The translations under genes and the position numbers were made by a program. The notes beneath the pieces were generated by a model. The model was not told the origin of the DNA. It ran no database searches and was given only the letters and a program-made list of their open reading frames with translations. A stretch of 64,000 bases of DNA from Mesostigma viride (taxonomy: Eukaryota > Streptophyta > Mesostigmatophyceae > Mesostigmatales > Mesostigmataceae), in contig RPFO01000225.1 of the NCBI GenBank assembly GCA_009746045.1, positions 1,043,090 through 1,107,089 on the forward strand, read 5' to 3'. Below, in pieces: positions 1 to 11,400 of this stretch. Position 1 is the stretch's first letter, and each line of letters begins with the position of its first letter.

Positions 1-546
1 GACAACCACGTGCGAGCCAGCACACCGCACACTACGATCTGCGTATCTAGCTTTGTCAGATGGACTGAACATCATTCCGTCTGGACAATACAAAAGATTC
101 ATAACTGCCAAATGTCACGCACCGGAATATTGCGCAAGCCACCAAGGCTTTGCGCCCCAAAGTCTTGCGCCTGAACCTAAGTCAGGTCACCTAAGACTGT
201 CACTCTAGAAATTCAGGCCTTTCCGGCGCGGCGCTCCACACCGGCCCAAGGAACAAAGCCTGCGGCCTACTGAATCGGAACCAACCAAACGTCGGTAACG
301 ATTCCGATTACGGCAACCGCGTAACTTCTTGAGTGCACGGACGTAAATGATCACGGACGTGACATGGCGTCTCAGCAGAGAGTTACTCCCTGCATGGGCA
401 CAACATAACTAAATAAAGCTAGGCATCATCTGGAGTGTGGCTCATCATAGGCACACATGTACATGATTAAATAAAGCGCATGGCTTAGCTGGGATAGTGC
501 CTCTAGGAGGCGTACATGTACATGGCCACGGTCTATCTATGCTACA
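1..546 (-). mobile_element. 3' region of an ORF1-bearing retroelement
   Basis: Non-coding sequence that continues, on the minus strand, past the stop codon of the ORF1 remnant at 547. The stretch around 393-440, read on the minus strand, matches 4506-4550 closely (the Cagatgat...tttatttagttatg block and the following gcccatgcag), so both are the 3' non-coding part of one repeat family. No gene was seen here. The left edge of the element lies outside the window or is not recognisable. Confidence 0.6.
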
Positions 547-830
547 CTACTCACTACTGCTGTATTCCCCTAAGCTGGGGCGTCTGGAGTCGCTAGGGCC
601 GCCGGCGGGGGTCGCCTGCCAGGGCTTGTGGCCGACGTAGATGGCCGCCCCCTTCCAGTACACCGGCTGCCCCGCCTTGGTCTGCCGGAGCTGGAGGTAG
701 GTCGGCCATAGCTCCCGTCGCCGTTGTTGCTGCGCCAGGGTCAAGTCGTCATATCAAGGGTGAAGAGAGTCTTCGATCTCGAGCCGCTGGCGGCGTCTGA
801 GAAAAGAAATCTTGTCCGCCGGGGTCTTAA
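547..830 (-). pseudogene. C-terminal part of an L1-type ORF1 protein (split by a transposon)
   Basis: The minus-strand reading contains the ORF1 C-terminal domain signature DLTLAQQQRRRELWPTYLQL followed by a VYWKG segment and HKPW, also found at 63.2-63.6 kb, 59.5-59.7 kb and 60.3-60.5 kb. In the L1 ORF1p family this domain follows an RRM and binds RNA with it. Here the upstream part (ADKISFLRRRQ) and the DLTLAQQQ part are in different frames with a stop between them at about 745-755, so the copy is broken. Removing the 831-2755 insertion and one TTAA rejoins the reading to the larger ORF1 piece at 2756-3987. Confidence 0.75.
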
Positions 831-2755
831 GGGGACTCGGCGCGGCGAATATTTTCCGCGCCAAAAAAATTCCGCGGTACCCTCCGTACCGTGAAAAGTG
901 GGTGCACGGTGCGCGCACCCCTTGCGGAAGTGGCCATGGCGACTGCTTTTGGATGAAACGTGACAAATCTGGCTCGCGGAAAGCAGAAAAAATGCTCGAT
1001 TGTTGGAGAAAGTTAGCTACTGATTCCAATTTATGGTGGGATGGTTGCGATCTATAATGTCGCGGGCTTTTTTTCTTTGCCATCGGCAGGGGGGGTCCGG
1101 CCTGAATTTCTGTCGGGATGAATAAAGTATAATGGATGCCTGCCGGTGTGATTGTCGATTGTTGCCAGTTTTGATGGTCGTAAGGAAAGCTAGTTTAATG
1201 ATGTTTCTAAGGCCGTAAAAATTCCCGCTGCTATCTTTACCTTTCCCGTCATTTTGCGGTAAGATAACATTAGGCCTGCGCGATGTGTGCCCAACCTCTC
1301 CATGAAAGGGTGGCCTTTCTTGCGCGCCTGGGCACGAATAAATGCCCGTTATGGTACGTTCTTGTATTAAACGTCTTAATCTAGCGTTTTCCTGCTTTCT
1401 TAGCTCGTTGAGCGTAAGCTTTTTGCCTTCTTTCCGGCCAGATGCTGCCAGGAAGTTGCGGGTCCTGCATGGCGCTGCATCGCTGGATTCCTGGATGTCT
1501 TTTAGCAAGTTCGTTTGTGACATGGCTGGCTTTCTGCAGCGCGTGGCACACAACCTGTCGGGAAGGTGTAATGCTTTTATTTCCATGCTTCTCTGAAATT
1601 TCTTTTGCTTTATAGACAGTTGTGTTCGAGGAAATTCACGCGGTCTTCCTAAGCAGCGGCATCATTTTCCCCAGACACTGACGAGCTGGCACCTACAGTC
1701 TCCTAAAGAAAGTGGCTCGTGCTTGTTAGAAAGGAGGCAGTGTGCATTTTGTGGGACACAATGCTTTGGTGGCACATGCGTCAGGTAGGTTGTTCCAATG
1801 GTCTCTTCACCTTTCCCACTGAGTAAATGATAGCCTTTGTCATGCTAACCAGAGCAGCTAGCCACAGGTTGGCTGGATAAAAGGCAGCTTATTTTCTCTT
1901 TATATACTGCGTGTGTGGTCCTCCACGTGTCCGCCTGTCCGGCTTGTTGGGCATTTTGGAAGAGGGTTTTTAATGTGTTGTTGGGTCAAACAACTTGGTT
2001 GTTGGCCGGCACAAAATCACACATTATTAGCCTGAGATAGGCATTACATATGCTGCTCAGGCGTGTCGTCCTACCAGCCTTGTTGTTAAGGGTAGACTCA
2101 CAAGGCTGGCTGTGCCGATGGAGGGGTGGGGCGTATGAGGCTCCGGACATCCTCCTCACACTCCGTGATCAATGTGGGCATGTTTTTGGGTGTCTAGGGT
2201 AGCAAAACAGATGTCATTTTGGCTCAGCACTAGCTCAATTCTCTTTTAGCGTCTACCCAGGTGGCATCACAGAAAAATCAATAACTTGAGCTACGCTTGT
2301 CAGAATGAGCTCAAACTTTGGGGTTGTGTTTCCCCCCACTCAGTGGAATTTCGCATGTATGGATGACCCCATTCGATGTGTTGATGATTTGATTTATTTT
2401 TTTTGGCTCAAAAAAGTACCCATTTTGCGGGGAAATTAATAACTCAAACAAATGTGATTATTTTGACCATGTGAATAGCCCAGATTTTTTAGAAGTGGGG
2501 GAACTTTGCAGGAATGTATGGGCAGGTCATTTGGATAAGTGGTTTGTCTTGGGCAAAATATGTCATAAATAGCGTCTTTTTCTATTTTTAGCTCGCCACC
2601 GGTGCGCGGTTGGGGGTAGTACCCCCAACAAGTGGTGGCATGAATGTCCAAACATCATATTTATGGTTCTCAATCATCACTAGATGGTTCCCAAGTGCAT
2701 GGGAACTGATATTCATCAAAGTCAGTTTTTCAGGCTTTTGGACGTGCGAGTCCCC
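831..2755. mobile_element. TTAA-flanked DNA transposon, copy 1 (non-autonomous, piggyBac-like target site)
   Basis: A 1925-bp insertion inside the ORF1 coding region. It begins GGGGACTCG at 831 and ends CGAGTCCCC at 2755, a perfect 9-bp terminal inverted repeat, and is flanked on both sides by TTAA (827-830 and 2756-2759). Taking out the insert plus one TTAA restores a continuous ORF1 reading across the junction, which is strong proof of insertion. The subterminal left region is full of short palindromes (for example GGCGCG...CGCGCC), and the right part carries TTGGGGGTAGTACCCCCAA near 2605. No transposase was recognised, so it is probably non-autonomous. TTAA target duplication is known for piggyBac; that assignment is inference. 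A diverged second copy lies at 19378-21292. Confidence 0.85.
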
Positions 2756-3987
2756 TTAAAGGTGAGAAGGAGCGGGGGCGGCCCTGCCTTACCCCGCGCG
2801 CGGGGAAGGCGGTGGGCGACCAGCTCGATCTCACCAGTAAGGCCCATGCGATCAAGGATTTCTCTCTCAAAAGCGCGCGCAAGCTTTTCGGAATTCTCAC
2901 CTTCCTCCATAATTGAGGTTCTTGACAATGACGTTGAGGCTACGCTTGGCGAGCTCGGCCTCCTCGCGGAGGTCAAGCGTCTGCCGTTGGAGCTGGGCTG
3001 CGACGGCGGAGGTGGTGGAGGTGGTGTGTTGCTTAAGCATGTCCGCCCAGGTGGTGATGGGAGGAGCATCGCCGGCTGGCCAGGCCAGCCGGGGCTGGCT
3101 TGGCGGCAATGTCCTTCACCGCCTGGGCGGTGAGGCCTGCGGTGTTCTGCAGAACCTCGATAGCAATGGCGTTGTCCTTAAGACGCTGGTCGATGTCGCG
3201 GAGCTGGGCGGTGATGGAGTCGGTGGAGGCGGAGGGGGGGGGGGGGGTGGAGGCGAGGAGGGCGGCGGTGGCGGTGGGGATGGTGGGGAGCTCAGCAGCC
3301 AGCGTGCCGCCAATTGCCGCCACATCTGCAGCAATGGGCGTCACGTGCTGTGAGAGGGCGGCGTGGAGGTGGTGGACGAAGGTGGATTCGGTGATGGGGG
3401 CGGGGTGCAAAAGGTCCTCGGCCGAGCGCTTAGTGAGGGTAAAGAGAGCGGCAAGCTGAAGGCGGGGGCGAGACCAGCCGGCCAGGTTGGTCGACGAGTC
3501 TGAGACGCGGTGGGAATACCGGCCGTCAGCTCCGTTGCGGAAAACCTGGGTGTGGAAATGGAGTTGCTGGCACAGGGCCAGCAGTGAGGCGTGTGACCCG
3601 TAAAACACGAGCTCCAGTATCTTGATGGGTGGCATGTCGAAAAAGGCAGGCCTGTTGGCGTCGAAGGTGGTAAAGAGCCTCTCGACGTCAAGAGACCAGT
3701 CGTAATCCGGCATCGACCTGGAAAGGTTGGAGCCGAAAGCGCGGTTCCGAGAAGCGTGTTTCCGCCCAGCGTGGCCCTCCAGTTTTGTCGGCGGGGCGGG
3801 TGCGTTTAGGGTCAGGCGATGCCGATGGCGAGGCATTGAGGCCGGGAGGTTGCTGGGCGACCACCAGTGCACGACTAGTGTCACCGCTGCCTGCCGGATC
3901 TGGCGAAGCGGCAGCCTCAGCTGCCGCATTGTCAAAGGCGAGCGCATCCGCCAAACTGCGTTGCGTCGACGGGCGTTTGCTCGTCAT
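2756..3987 (-). pseudogene. L1-type ORF1 protein, N-terminal and RRM part
   Basis: Minus-strand reading in several frames. In order: an N-terminal low-complexity segment from ATG 3987 with a basic KRTRP patch, a helical region (QLRDIDQRLKDNAIAIEVLQ, possible coiled coil), then an RRM-like segment with SLNVIVKNLN and, after a frame change, ILDRMGLTGEIELVAHRLPR and PPPLLLTFK. This order (coiled coil, RRM, C-terminal domain) is that of L1 ORF1p, the RNA-binding protein of L1-type LINEs. Frame changes near 3690, 3060 and 2925 and the transposon at 831-2755 make it a pseudogene. No ORF2 (endonuclease/RT) is attached to this copy. Confidence 0.75.
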
Positions 3988-4145
3988 ATATTGCGTCGTA
4001 GATTCGGAAAATTATATCAGCATGTGCGTCTTAGAAAGACGAAGCGATAGTGATATTCACGACTAAATTCGGTGCTCAAACGTGAAAGTTATGAGCTCCG
4101 ACAGCCATGGCTACCTCGTGGCTCGTGGCTCGTTCCTGACATATT

Positions 4146-4418
4146 CTGATCAGACACTCCGCAAAGGTGAAAACCTTTGCGTTCAGTGCCGGGCCGCGGA
4201 AAACGCGGAAAACGCGATCTGCAAATGAATCCGACCGGAATCGAACTGGGGACCTCTCGCACCAATTTTGCTGACTATAGGACGGACGTCTCCGGTTACC
4301 ATGGCATCGCCAACTTACACCTACAGTCATCCGCAAAAGTTCTCCTGTCCGGGGAGTGATGCAAGCCTTTCGGATTTGGTACTAGATAAATCACTCGAGA
4401 TCTGTGTGTAGGAGTACT
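4146..4418 (-). mobile_element. tRNA-related SINE, copy 1
   Basis: About 273 bp nearly identical to 5115-5376 and, inverted, to 13394-13668. On the minus strand it carries GTTCGATTCC, a perfect RNA polymerase III B box, preceded by an A-box-like TAGTCAGCAAAATTGG. The spacing between the boxes is shorter than in a true tRNA and the T stem has mismatches, so it is tRNA-derived, not a working tRNA gene. This copy has the full 5' end (to ...gtaggagtact) but no clear target-site duplication. Confidence 0.75.
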
Positions 4419-4499
4419 ACACACGTGTCTGCACGCGAGACTTGTTCAGTCTCGCACCGTGAGACGGGCTGACTGACATATGGTTCTTGTTGATATATG

Positions 4500-4840
4500 T
4501 TGCCCCCAGATGATACTTAGTTTTATTTAGTTATGCTGTGCCCATGCAGAGAGCTGCACTGAGATGCCACGCCCTAGCTTTTGTATAGCTATGATGATCT
4601 TCCCCCACATGACATGCATGCTCCCCCTTAGCTGGGCATAGCGTGATAGATCATGAGGGTGCAGGTGCCCTGGTGCACCTAGAGCAAGTGTCGTTTACAT
4701 TCCCACCCTTGCAGGAAGTAGCTTAGAATGTATTATAGGCCATATGCCCCTTCTCTGGGCTATGTGCTACAGATACTCCCAACGGAGTTATGTTCCTAAT
4801 TAATTGATTAATTAACTAATTAATTAATTCATTAATTAAT
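4500..4840 (+). mobile_element. Solo 3' end of the ORF1/YR retroelement family, with TTAA-rich tail
   Basis: Matches the 3' non-coding sequence downstream of ORF1 tails at 63.7-63.86 kb (the gatgatcttcccccacatg and cttagctgggcatagcg blocks) and the minus strand of 1-546. It runs on through CTCCCAACGGAG (a short hairpin at about 4777-4788) into a taattaattgattaatt tail at 4799-4840. No coding sequence. It is either a strongly 5'-truncated insertion or a terminal repeat left alone. Confidence 0.6.
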
Positions 4841-5106
4841 GGGGCTCCGGCCCCGAGCGTAAACCCGCCCCGTCTGGTGTAGCACATGTCCATGCCTAGC
4901 CTATGACGGAAAGTCCAGTGGCGACCTCAAGGCTCAAGTGCCACACGCGGCCTGGGGCACATGTGCCACGTGAGGACAAAGCGCCCGGGCTGCGCGGGCT
5001 TAGCCCCGGCGAGGTTGTCTGACGTGTCTACCTGATCTGTGTGGGCCAGGTGCCCGGCTACGCCTCGGTGCCTTTGCATATACGGAAACTATTATACATG
5101 GAATTA
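4841..5106. other. GC-rich spacer, nothing recognised
   Basis: Starts with a GGGGCTCCGGCCCC palindrome directly after the AT-rich tail, then GC-rich sequence without a convincing reading frame. It may belong to another repeat whose borders cannot be set from this window. Confidence 0.4.
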
Positions 5107-5114
5107 TCATATAC

Positions 5115-5376
5115 TCTGATCAGACACTCCGCAAAGGTGAAAACCTTTGCGTTCAGTGCCGGGCCGCGGAAAACGCGGAAAACGCGATCTGCAAATGAAT
5201 CCGACCGGAATCGAACTGGGGACCTCTCGCACCAATTTTGCTGACTATAGGACGGACGTCTCCGGTTACCATGGCATCGCCAACTTACACCTACAGTCAT
5301 CCGCAAAAGTTCTCCTGTCCGGGGAGTGATGCAAGCCTTTCGGATTTGGTACTAGATAAATCACTCGAGATCTGTG
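5115..5376 (-). mobile_element. tRNA-related SINE, copy 2, with 8-bp target-site duplication
   Basis: A 262-bp copy of the SINE family flanked by the direct repeat TCATATAC (5107-5114 and 5377-5384). The B box is intact on the minus strand. Relative to copy 1 it lacks the last few bases of the 5' end (gtgtaggagtact), as expected for incomplete reverse transcription. Its closeness to copy 1 suggests recent activity. Confidence 0.85.
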
Positions 5377-5683
5377 TCATATACGGCCACGTGCTATCAC
5401 AAATGCAACAATTCTCCCAGACCACATGTTCACGGCATGCCGCATATACATATGAACCTATGTGCATGTGCACGTGCCACAGCGCAAGGAGGGCAAGGCA
5501 CCACTAGTATATACGGTGGAAATTTGATCCACAATGTCGACTGGAAGTCTTACAAGCTACAACAAACAATGGATACGGTATGTTGCATGGCAGATGTAGG
5601 TGCCATTGTACCAAAGTAATCAGCTGACCTAAGAGAAAGCCAGTTTGAAGTACCAAAAAAAAAAATCATCGGCTCATGCGCGG

Positions 5684-6796
5684 TCAACCGCACGCCTCCA
5701 CACGCAGAACCTCGGACCCAATGCCGCAGTCTTGCAGTGACAGGTCAGTGCAGGCCGCTGCTCTCGTCAGCAGCCGGCGCGGGTTGTTGGCCACCAGCAC
5801 ATACTTGGTTGGTGCAGGCAGCTCCGCCGCCAAGTCAGCGTCCGTCAGCGCCTGCGCGTCCAAGTAGTCATACACGACCCCCGTCGCGTCCGTGCTGTGA
5901 AACTGGCGCACGCGGCGGCACCCACGCGGCAACCGTATGTCCAGTGTCACCACGCTGGCATCCGATACGCCACCTCCTGCACCCACCCCATCCCTGCTAC
6001 GTGCGCCAGCATCGCCGCCCCCCTGCTCCTCCATCCGCCGCCTGGCCTCCTGCCGCGCCACCTCCACCTCCCTCACGGCCGCCTCCTGCCGCCGCCTCTC
6101 CTCCTGCGCGCTCTTCTCACGCTCTGTGTCAGCCGCCAGCGCGGCCGCGTACTCGCGGTCCTGCTCCTCGCGCAACAGCACCGCCTCGCTCTTGGCGTGC
6201 ACACGCGCGGGGGGCAGGGGATGGTGGCCGGGTGGGGGGGACAGTGGGCCAGGGAGGGGGGCCACTGGGCCGGGTGGCGGCGGTGGAGGGGCGGTGGATG
6301 CCCCTGAGGCGGGTCTTCGCGCCGCTGGCATGTTGGGCGACGGCGCGGCCGGCTGGGTGGCATGTGGTCGCCCCGTGCCGGCTGGCTTCGCTGCCTGCAT
6401 TGCAGTCGCCCCCTCCCCGTGCTGCGCCCACACACGCGCGGTCTCTGCTCTCACCCGCGCGGCCTCCTCACGGTCACGCCGCGCACGCTCGCCCTCGCGC
6501 TCCGCCAGCACGCGCCGCGCGCGCTCCCGCTGAGACCGCGCCGCCTCCTCCCTCGCGGCCTCCTCCCTCCGTCGCGCTGCCTCGGCCTCCTGCTGTCGCC
6601 GCTGGCGTTCGGCACGCTCGGCCTCGGCTTGTCGCGCGCGTTCCTCCGCCGCTTCCAGCATGCGCGCTTTCATGATGGGACGAGGGAGCTCGACGGAAGA
6701 ACTGCCCACCGTGCTGCACAGGCAGCAGGCCAGCCACAAGAGTAAAGCGGGCTTGTCAGTGCAAGATGCAAAGGATCGGTGCACAATGAGGTGCAA
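5684..6796 (-). CDS. UBX-domain protein (FAF2/UBXD8- or PUX-like), coding exon
   Basis: A 370-residue open frame. Residues about 42-125 form a highly charged Glu/Arg/Ala-rich coiled coil, then a Pro-rich linker, then REEQDREYAAALAADTERE at the start of a second helix (the R-E-Q-D motif typical just before the UBX domain in FAF1/FAF2 and plant PUX proteins), and a C-terminal UBX domain at about 282-370 (from VVTLDIRLPRG to SEVLRV). UBX domains dock on the N domain of Cdc48/p97. The usual Phe-Pro-Arg loop reads Asn-Pro-Arg here. The first 41 residues look non-coding, and CTGCCTGTGCAG near 6715 is a possible 3' splice site, so the true protein may start at Met42 or have upstream exons. No UAS thioredoxin-like domain was found upstream. 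The UBX assignment is firm, the start is not. Confidence 0.75.
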   Translation of the reverse strand: MHLIVHRSFASCTDKPALLLWLACCLCSTVGSSSVELPRPIMKARMLEAAEERARQAEAERAERQRRQQEAEAARRREEAAREEAARSQRERARRVLAEREGERARRDREEAARVRAETARVWAQHGEGATAMQAAKPAGTGRPHATQPAAPSPNMPAARRPASGASTAPPPPPPGPVAPLPGPLSPPPGHHPLPPARVHAKSEAVLLREEQDREYAAALAADTEREKSAQEERRRQEAAVREVEVARQEARRRMEEQGGGDAGARSRDGVGAGGGVSDASVVTLDIRLPRGCRRVRQFHSTDATGVVYDYLDAQALTDADLAAELPAPTKYVLVANNPRRLLTRAAACTDLSLQDCGIGSEVLRVEACG

Positions 6797-8427
6797 AGGA
6801 CAGAGGCGGGCAGGTGCCGTGCCCTAAGCAGCGGAGACGGGAGCACGCACCCATGAGATGTAAGCCATCGATTCCATCAAGAACGCACCAGGCAGGAACG
6901 GGTGCCCGCACTGGCCGCACAGCAACACCCAAGCCCCATCCCTTCCCGTCCCATGCACGCGTGGATGTCCTTGTGCACGTGCCAACATAGTGTCGACACG
7001 CGAACATAGTGTCAACATACAAACGCCCATCAGAGACCCCAGCACTGATGCTGAGCCGGTGTCACCCGCCCTAGTTGACAAGCGCAGCAATCAAATCTGA
7101 GGCCATGAGGTGGCGAAAATGTCGGCAGTGTGCATGGCGGATGTGTGGGGCTAGTTCTTTCCCCATGACCCCTACGAGGTCCCTGTATACTGCCCCCAAA
7201 GGATGAGCCCATGGGCGACATCCATGCGCCGTGTGGCGAACGCCGACTGGGCAACGTACAACGGGTCCTCTCACTCTGGCGATTAGCACCCATTCTCCAA
7301 GTTTACGTGCTAATCTTTATGGCCGCAGGCGCTAAGCACGTCGGCTGGTACTTTGCAAAATTTAGTCCCGTGAATTCGCGCACTGACACCTCTCTGCTAC
7401 CACACAACGCGGACGTCGCTGATACATTTGCACGCGGAAGTCTGAAATCTTTGTAACTGCCTACGTTTTCTTTTTGCATTCCACAAACCACCAAGAAACC
7501 GGGGAAAGGGGAGCACCATACTGTACCGCATGACACAGAGATGAAAAGGTTTGGGGCAATTCCGTGCGCCATAATTCATTGCAATTTTCGCCGCGTCTTA
7601 CCGTGAGCCAGTGCGCTTACTTCGATGACTCTCAAGCCAATCGCTACGATTCCGCCAGCGTATGCCCGGCAGTCTTGGTTTCAGTAATTATGTGTACCTA
7701 GAAACTTCCCTGGATCGGGTGAGGACACTACCCGTTTTCACCACGCTTTCCACCATTCCTTGATCGTTTGATATGTAAGGAACCATGCGTGCTCTATAGC
7801 GAAGAGCTGGCTATAAACTTTCGGGCATGGGTCTTATCCCTACATGTAAAGACCATCGGGCATCCTGTATTACATAGTAAGAAAGCCGCGCCTGTGAAGC
7901 AACCCGATAATCCGAATCGACTGGTGCTTCGTCCGCGAGCCTCCGAAAATTATGCTATAAGCTTTTTGATTTTTGATTGTCGTAGGTGACTACGTCACGG
8001 GTTTGTTATGTCATCCCGTCAATCCCGACGATTGTTATTGCGAGTGCAGCAGAGTGCGCAGAAAGCCAAGTACTGCACGATTCCGTCACCGCTCAGGCCT
8101 GATCAGCGAGCGTGCAGTGCCACTCTGTGACAGCGTCGGCAAATCGACTATACAGTATGAACACTGTCGTGAGTGTCGTCTCGATTCCGTCATTTAATAA
8201 TTAGTTATTAGGCAAATCGACTAAATTTGACTTGCGCATACCACTGGGTTTTTCACACGTGTCGGGATAGGAGGATCCCCTGTGCTGACAACAGCGTGAC
8301 AGATGGCGGAAAACTGTACAGGGATGGCGGGGGTAGCCATTACCAGCACAGGCGACGTAGATATCTTTTCTTCGCGAGATTTGAGCAGCGCGGTCGTGCG
8401 GTCGTTCAGCCCCCGTGAAATACGACT
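6797..8427. promoter_or_regulatory. Intergenic region between divergent UBX and epimerase genes
   Basis: About 1.6 kb between the 5' end of the UBX frame (minus) and the epimerase ATG (plus). No convincing coding sequence was seen; short open frames lack any recognised motif. By position it must hold both promoters and possibly upstream UBX exons. No TATA box or operator could be called with confidence. Confidence 0.4.
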
Positions 8428-11400
8428 ATGGCCGCTACTATATCCAGCAATGTACTTGTGACAGGCGGTGCCGGCTATATAGGATCCCATGCCGCGTTGC
8501 GACTCTTGGAAAAAGGCCATGGTGTTACCATCGTAGTAAGTTGTGGCTCCTGTCGCCGGTGAATGACAAACACCTGCCTTCGTTACACCTTCCTCGTTCT
8601 AAAATGTTATTAAGTCAGAAGAAAAATAACGCGCCATATGCATCGAAATTTCGTGTCCTTGGTGTTACTACAGGACAACTTGTCGCGAGGAAACTTTGGC
8701 GCCATCAAAGAATTGATGATGTCGGTGGCTCGGCCCGGTCAGCTGCATTTCGTGGAAGCAGACTTCGGCGATAAGGCTAAGGTTGGTCTACGATGCCATT
8801 GTTGCCAGAAGAAATGCTTGTATATTTTTTCCAATTTGCTTTCAATTATTAGTTCTGAATGCTCGGTGAGTTTGTATCAGTTGGCAGCCGCTTTCTGACC
8901 GTCGCCGCCCCTGCTGCGGTCTGCTAGCCCTGTTTGCCAGCCAGGACACGCCGGCCGCGAGCGTCCGTCCCCCATCCCACTCCTTCTTTTTCCCGCCGTT
9001 TGCTCAATGCGTGGATGGCCGGACATCTGCGTAAATAGATGCTGGAGGTGTGCAAAGGGACGCGCTTCGACTGCGTCATGCACTTTGCGGCGCTGGCATA
9101 CGTGCCCGAGTCGATGGCGGAGCCGCACTTGTACTACCGCAACAACGCGGCCAGCACGCTGACCCTGCTGGAGGTGATGCGCGAGGCGGGCCTGAAGAGG
9201 CTCATCTTCTCGAGCACCTGGGCCACCCTGGGGGAGCCGGAGAAGATGCCCGTCACCGAGGAAACCCCGGCGGTAGGGACATGTCACCACTGACGTGGAG
9301 GTTTCTTGTTGGTGGTGTGGCTGCTCTTGTGTGTGTGTGGCTGGCTTGGCTCTGTGGCCTCACAGAGCATCCGTTCCACTGTCTCTGCGACTTCGCGCTG
9401 TACTAGTTCTGTTCTGGTGGGCCAGTGCCCTGCTCATGGGGGGGCGGGCGTGTACTCATGGGTGCATGTAGCACATTAGCCATGCACGTGGCAAGGGGAG
9501 AGGGTTCTTTGCAGGAAAGTTGCAAGCGTTGCTGGCATAGGGCCCGCGGCAGGTGGTTGGCGCAGTGCTCATGGGAAATTGGCGCCTTCATCCCACCCAA
9601 CTCCACATGCAAGCTCTGCATCATAAACCCATCGGCTGCCAGTCTTTGCTTGGCGGTCCAGCCCACGTTGCCACCTGTCGACGGCACCAGTGTACCCCGC
9701 CCTGCCCACGAAGGAGAGACCTGCCATTTGGGTGAAAGCATGTGTTGTTCCTCGCGGTCCCACTTGGGTGCCATTAGCATTACCATGGACCCACAGTGCC
9801 ATGATGCACCCACTGCCACGCGGCATGCATCTCATCAACACGGAATACGTGTGTGATCCATCTTCCCACCCGTGATGGCATAACTTGGCCCGCGTCGTCC
9901 TCTCTCTGTCGCGCCCCCCCCCCCCCCCTCGCCCCCCCTTCTCCCGCTGCCCCCCCCCCCTCCCCCCCCCCTCATCTTCTCTCTCTGCCGTCCGCAGCTG
10001 CCCACCAACCCGTACGGAGCGTCCAAGAAGATGGCCGAGGACATGATCAAGGACACGGCACGGCTGTCCAAGGACGGCTTTGGGTGCGCCATCCTGCGGT
10101 AAGGCGCGCGCGCAGGGGTGGGATGGTGGTAGGGTGGCAGGGTGGCAGGGTGCCTGCGCAGACACAGGATGTGCCCAGGCGTTCTACAAAGGTCGCGCAA
10201 AACGCGATATACGATGGACGAGCGTACTCGCTGGGGATGGACGAGCGACCTCGCTGGGGATGGACGAGCGTGCTCGCTGGGGTCGCGGCCAAGCTATCAC
10301 GCGGCACTCCCTGGGCCAATCGTGCATGGTTGAGACAATAGCCATGGATACACGCGACTTATAAAGGGCTTGGCGTCCTCACACATGGTCGGACACGCAC
10401 GTTGGTTGGCATTCCTTCCCGCCACCTGGCACAGATTCCCCGGCTGTCCCGTGCTGGGTACAGGGGGCCACCCTGTGCCCTCGCATGGCCCTGTGCAGTT
10501 GGGAAGGTTGGCCGTGGCAGCGTGGCTTGGTGACATGAGCATGTGGTCACGATCCTACCCCACCACGCATGCGGTCACTTGTCATTATGGGCTGGCCAGG
10601 TGTCAAAAGTGTCTACTTGAAAAGTGTCTACGTGAACAAGTGTGCCATATTCAAGAAGGATAGCGTGCCTACTCGTGGTTGCTTGTCTCGCGCGTCGCCT
10701 GCTACCCACCTGCCAGGTACTTCAATGTGGTGGGCAGCGACCCCGAGGGCCGCATCGGAGAGGCGCCCGCTTCGGAGGCATCAAAGAAGTATGCCCGCAT
10801 CACCGGTGCCTGCTTTGCGGCGGCCACCGGCAAGCGCGACGGTATGGACATCATGGGCACCGACTGGCCCACGCCGGACGGCACGTGCGTCCGTGACTAC
10901 ATCCACGTGACCGACCTGGTCAACGCGCACATTGCCGTCATGCCCTTCCTGGAGGACAACAAAGTGCGGCTGTACAACGTCGGCACCGGCAAGGGTGAGC
11001 GTTTGTGGTTGACAAGGGATGAGCATCGTTTTGGTCTTGCCTGCCCTTGCCTTGGCTCCTTTGCGTCAGCTTCCAATCGGTCAGTGAATAGGCACTGCTG
11101 TTAAAATGGTGGGGTGAGTGTTTGCCTCTACCTAGGCTACTCCCACACATGTCCCCTGTGGCTTGTTGCACTGGTTTTCTTTGGCCTGTCACTGGCGTGG
11201 CTGCTTTCGGTAACACTCTCTCACTGTCCAGAATGGCATCGTCTAACCTTTTTTTTTTCACGGACCAGTTAAGCACGGAAGTTCATGTCCATCAGTTATG
11301 CTGGAATGGTGGTATGCTCGAATAATTATGGTACCAGGGATAGGTAGCCTGAATGGGGTATGTGGTTACATGCTGGAATGGTGGTATGCTCGAGGGTGAT

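Noticed and set aside
4177-4359. Small proteins repeated at 4177, 5147, 13476 and 17271
   Set aside because: They are translations of the four SINE copies.
5737-6675. 312-codon plus-strand frame
   Set aside because: Antisense of the UBX coiled-coil exon; composition driven by GC codons.
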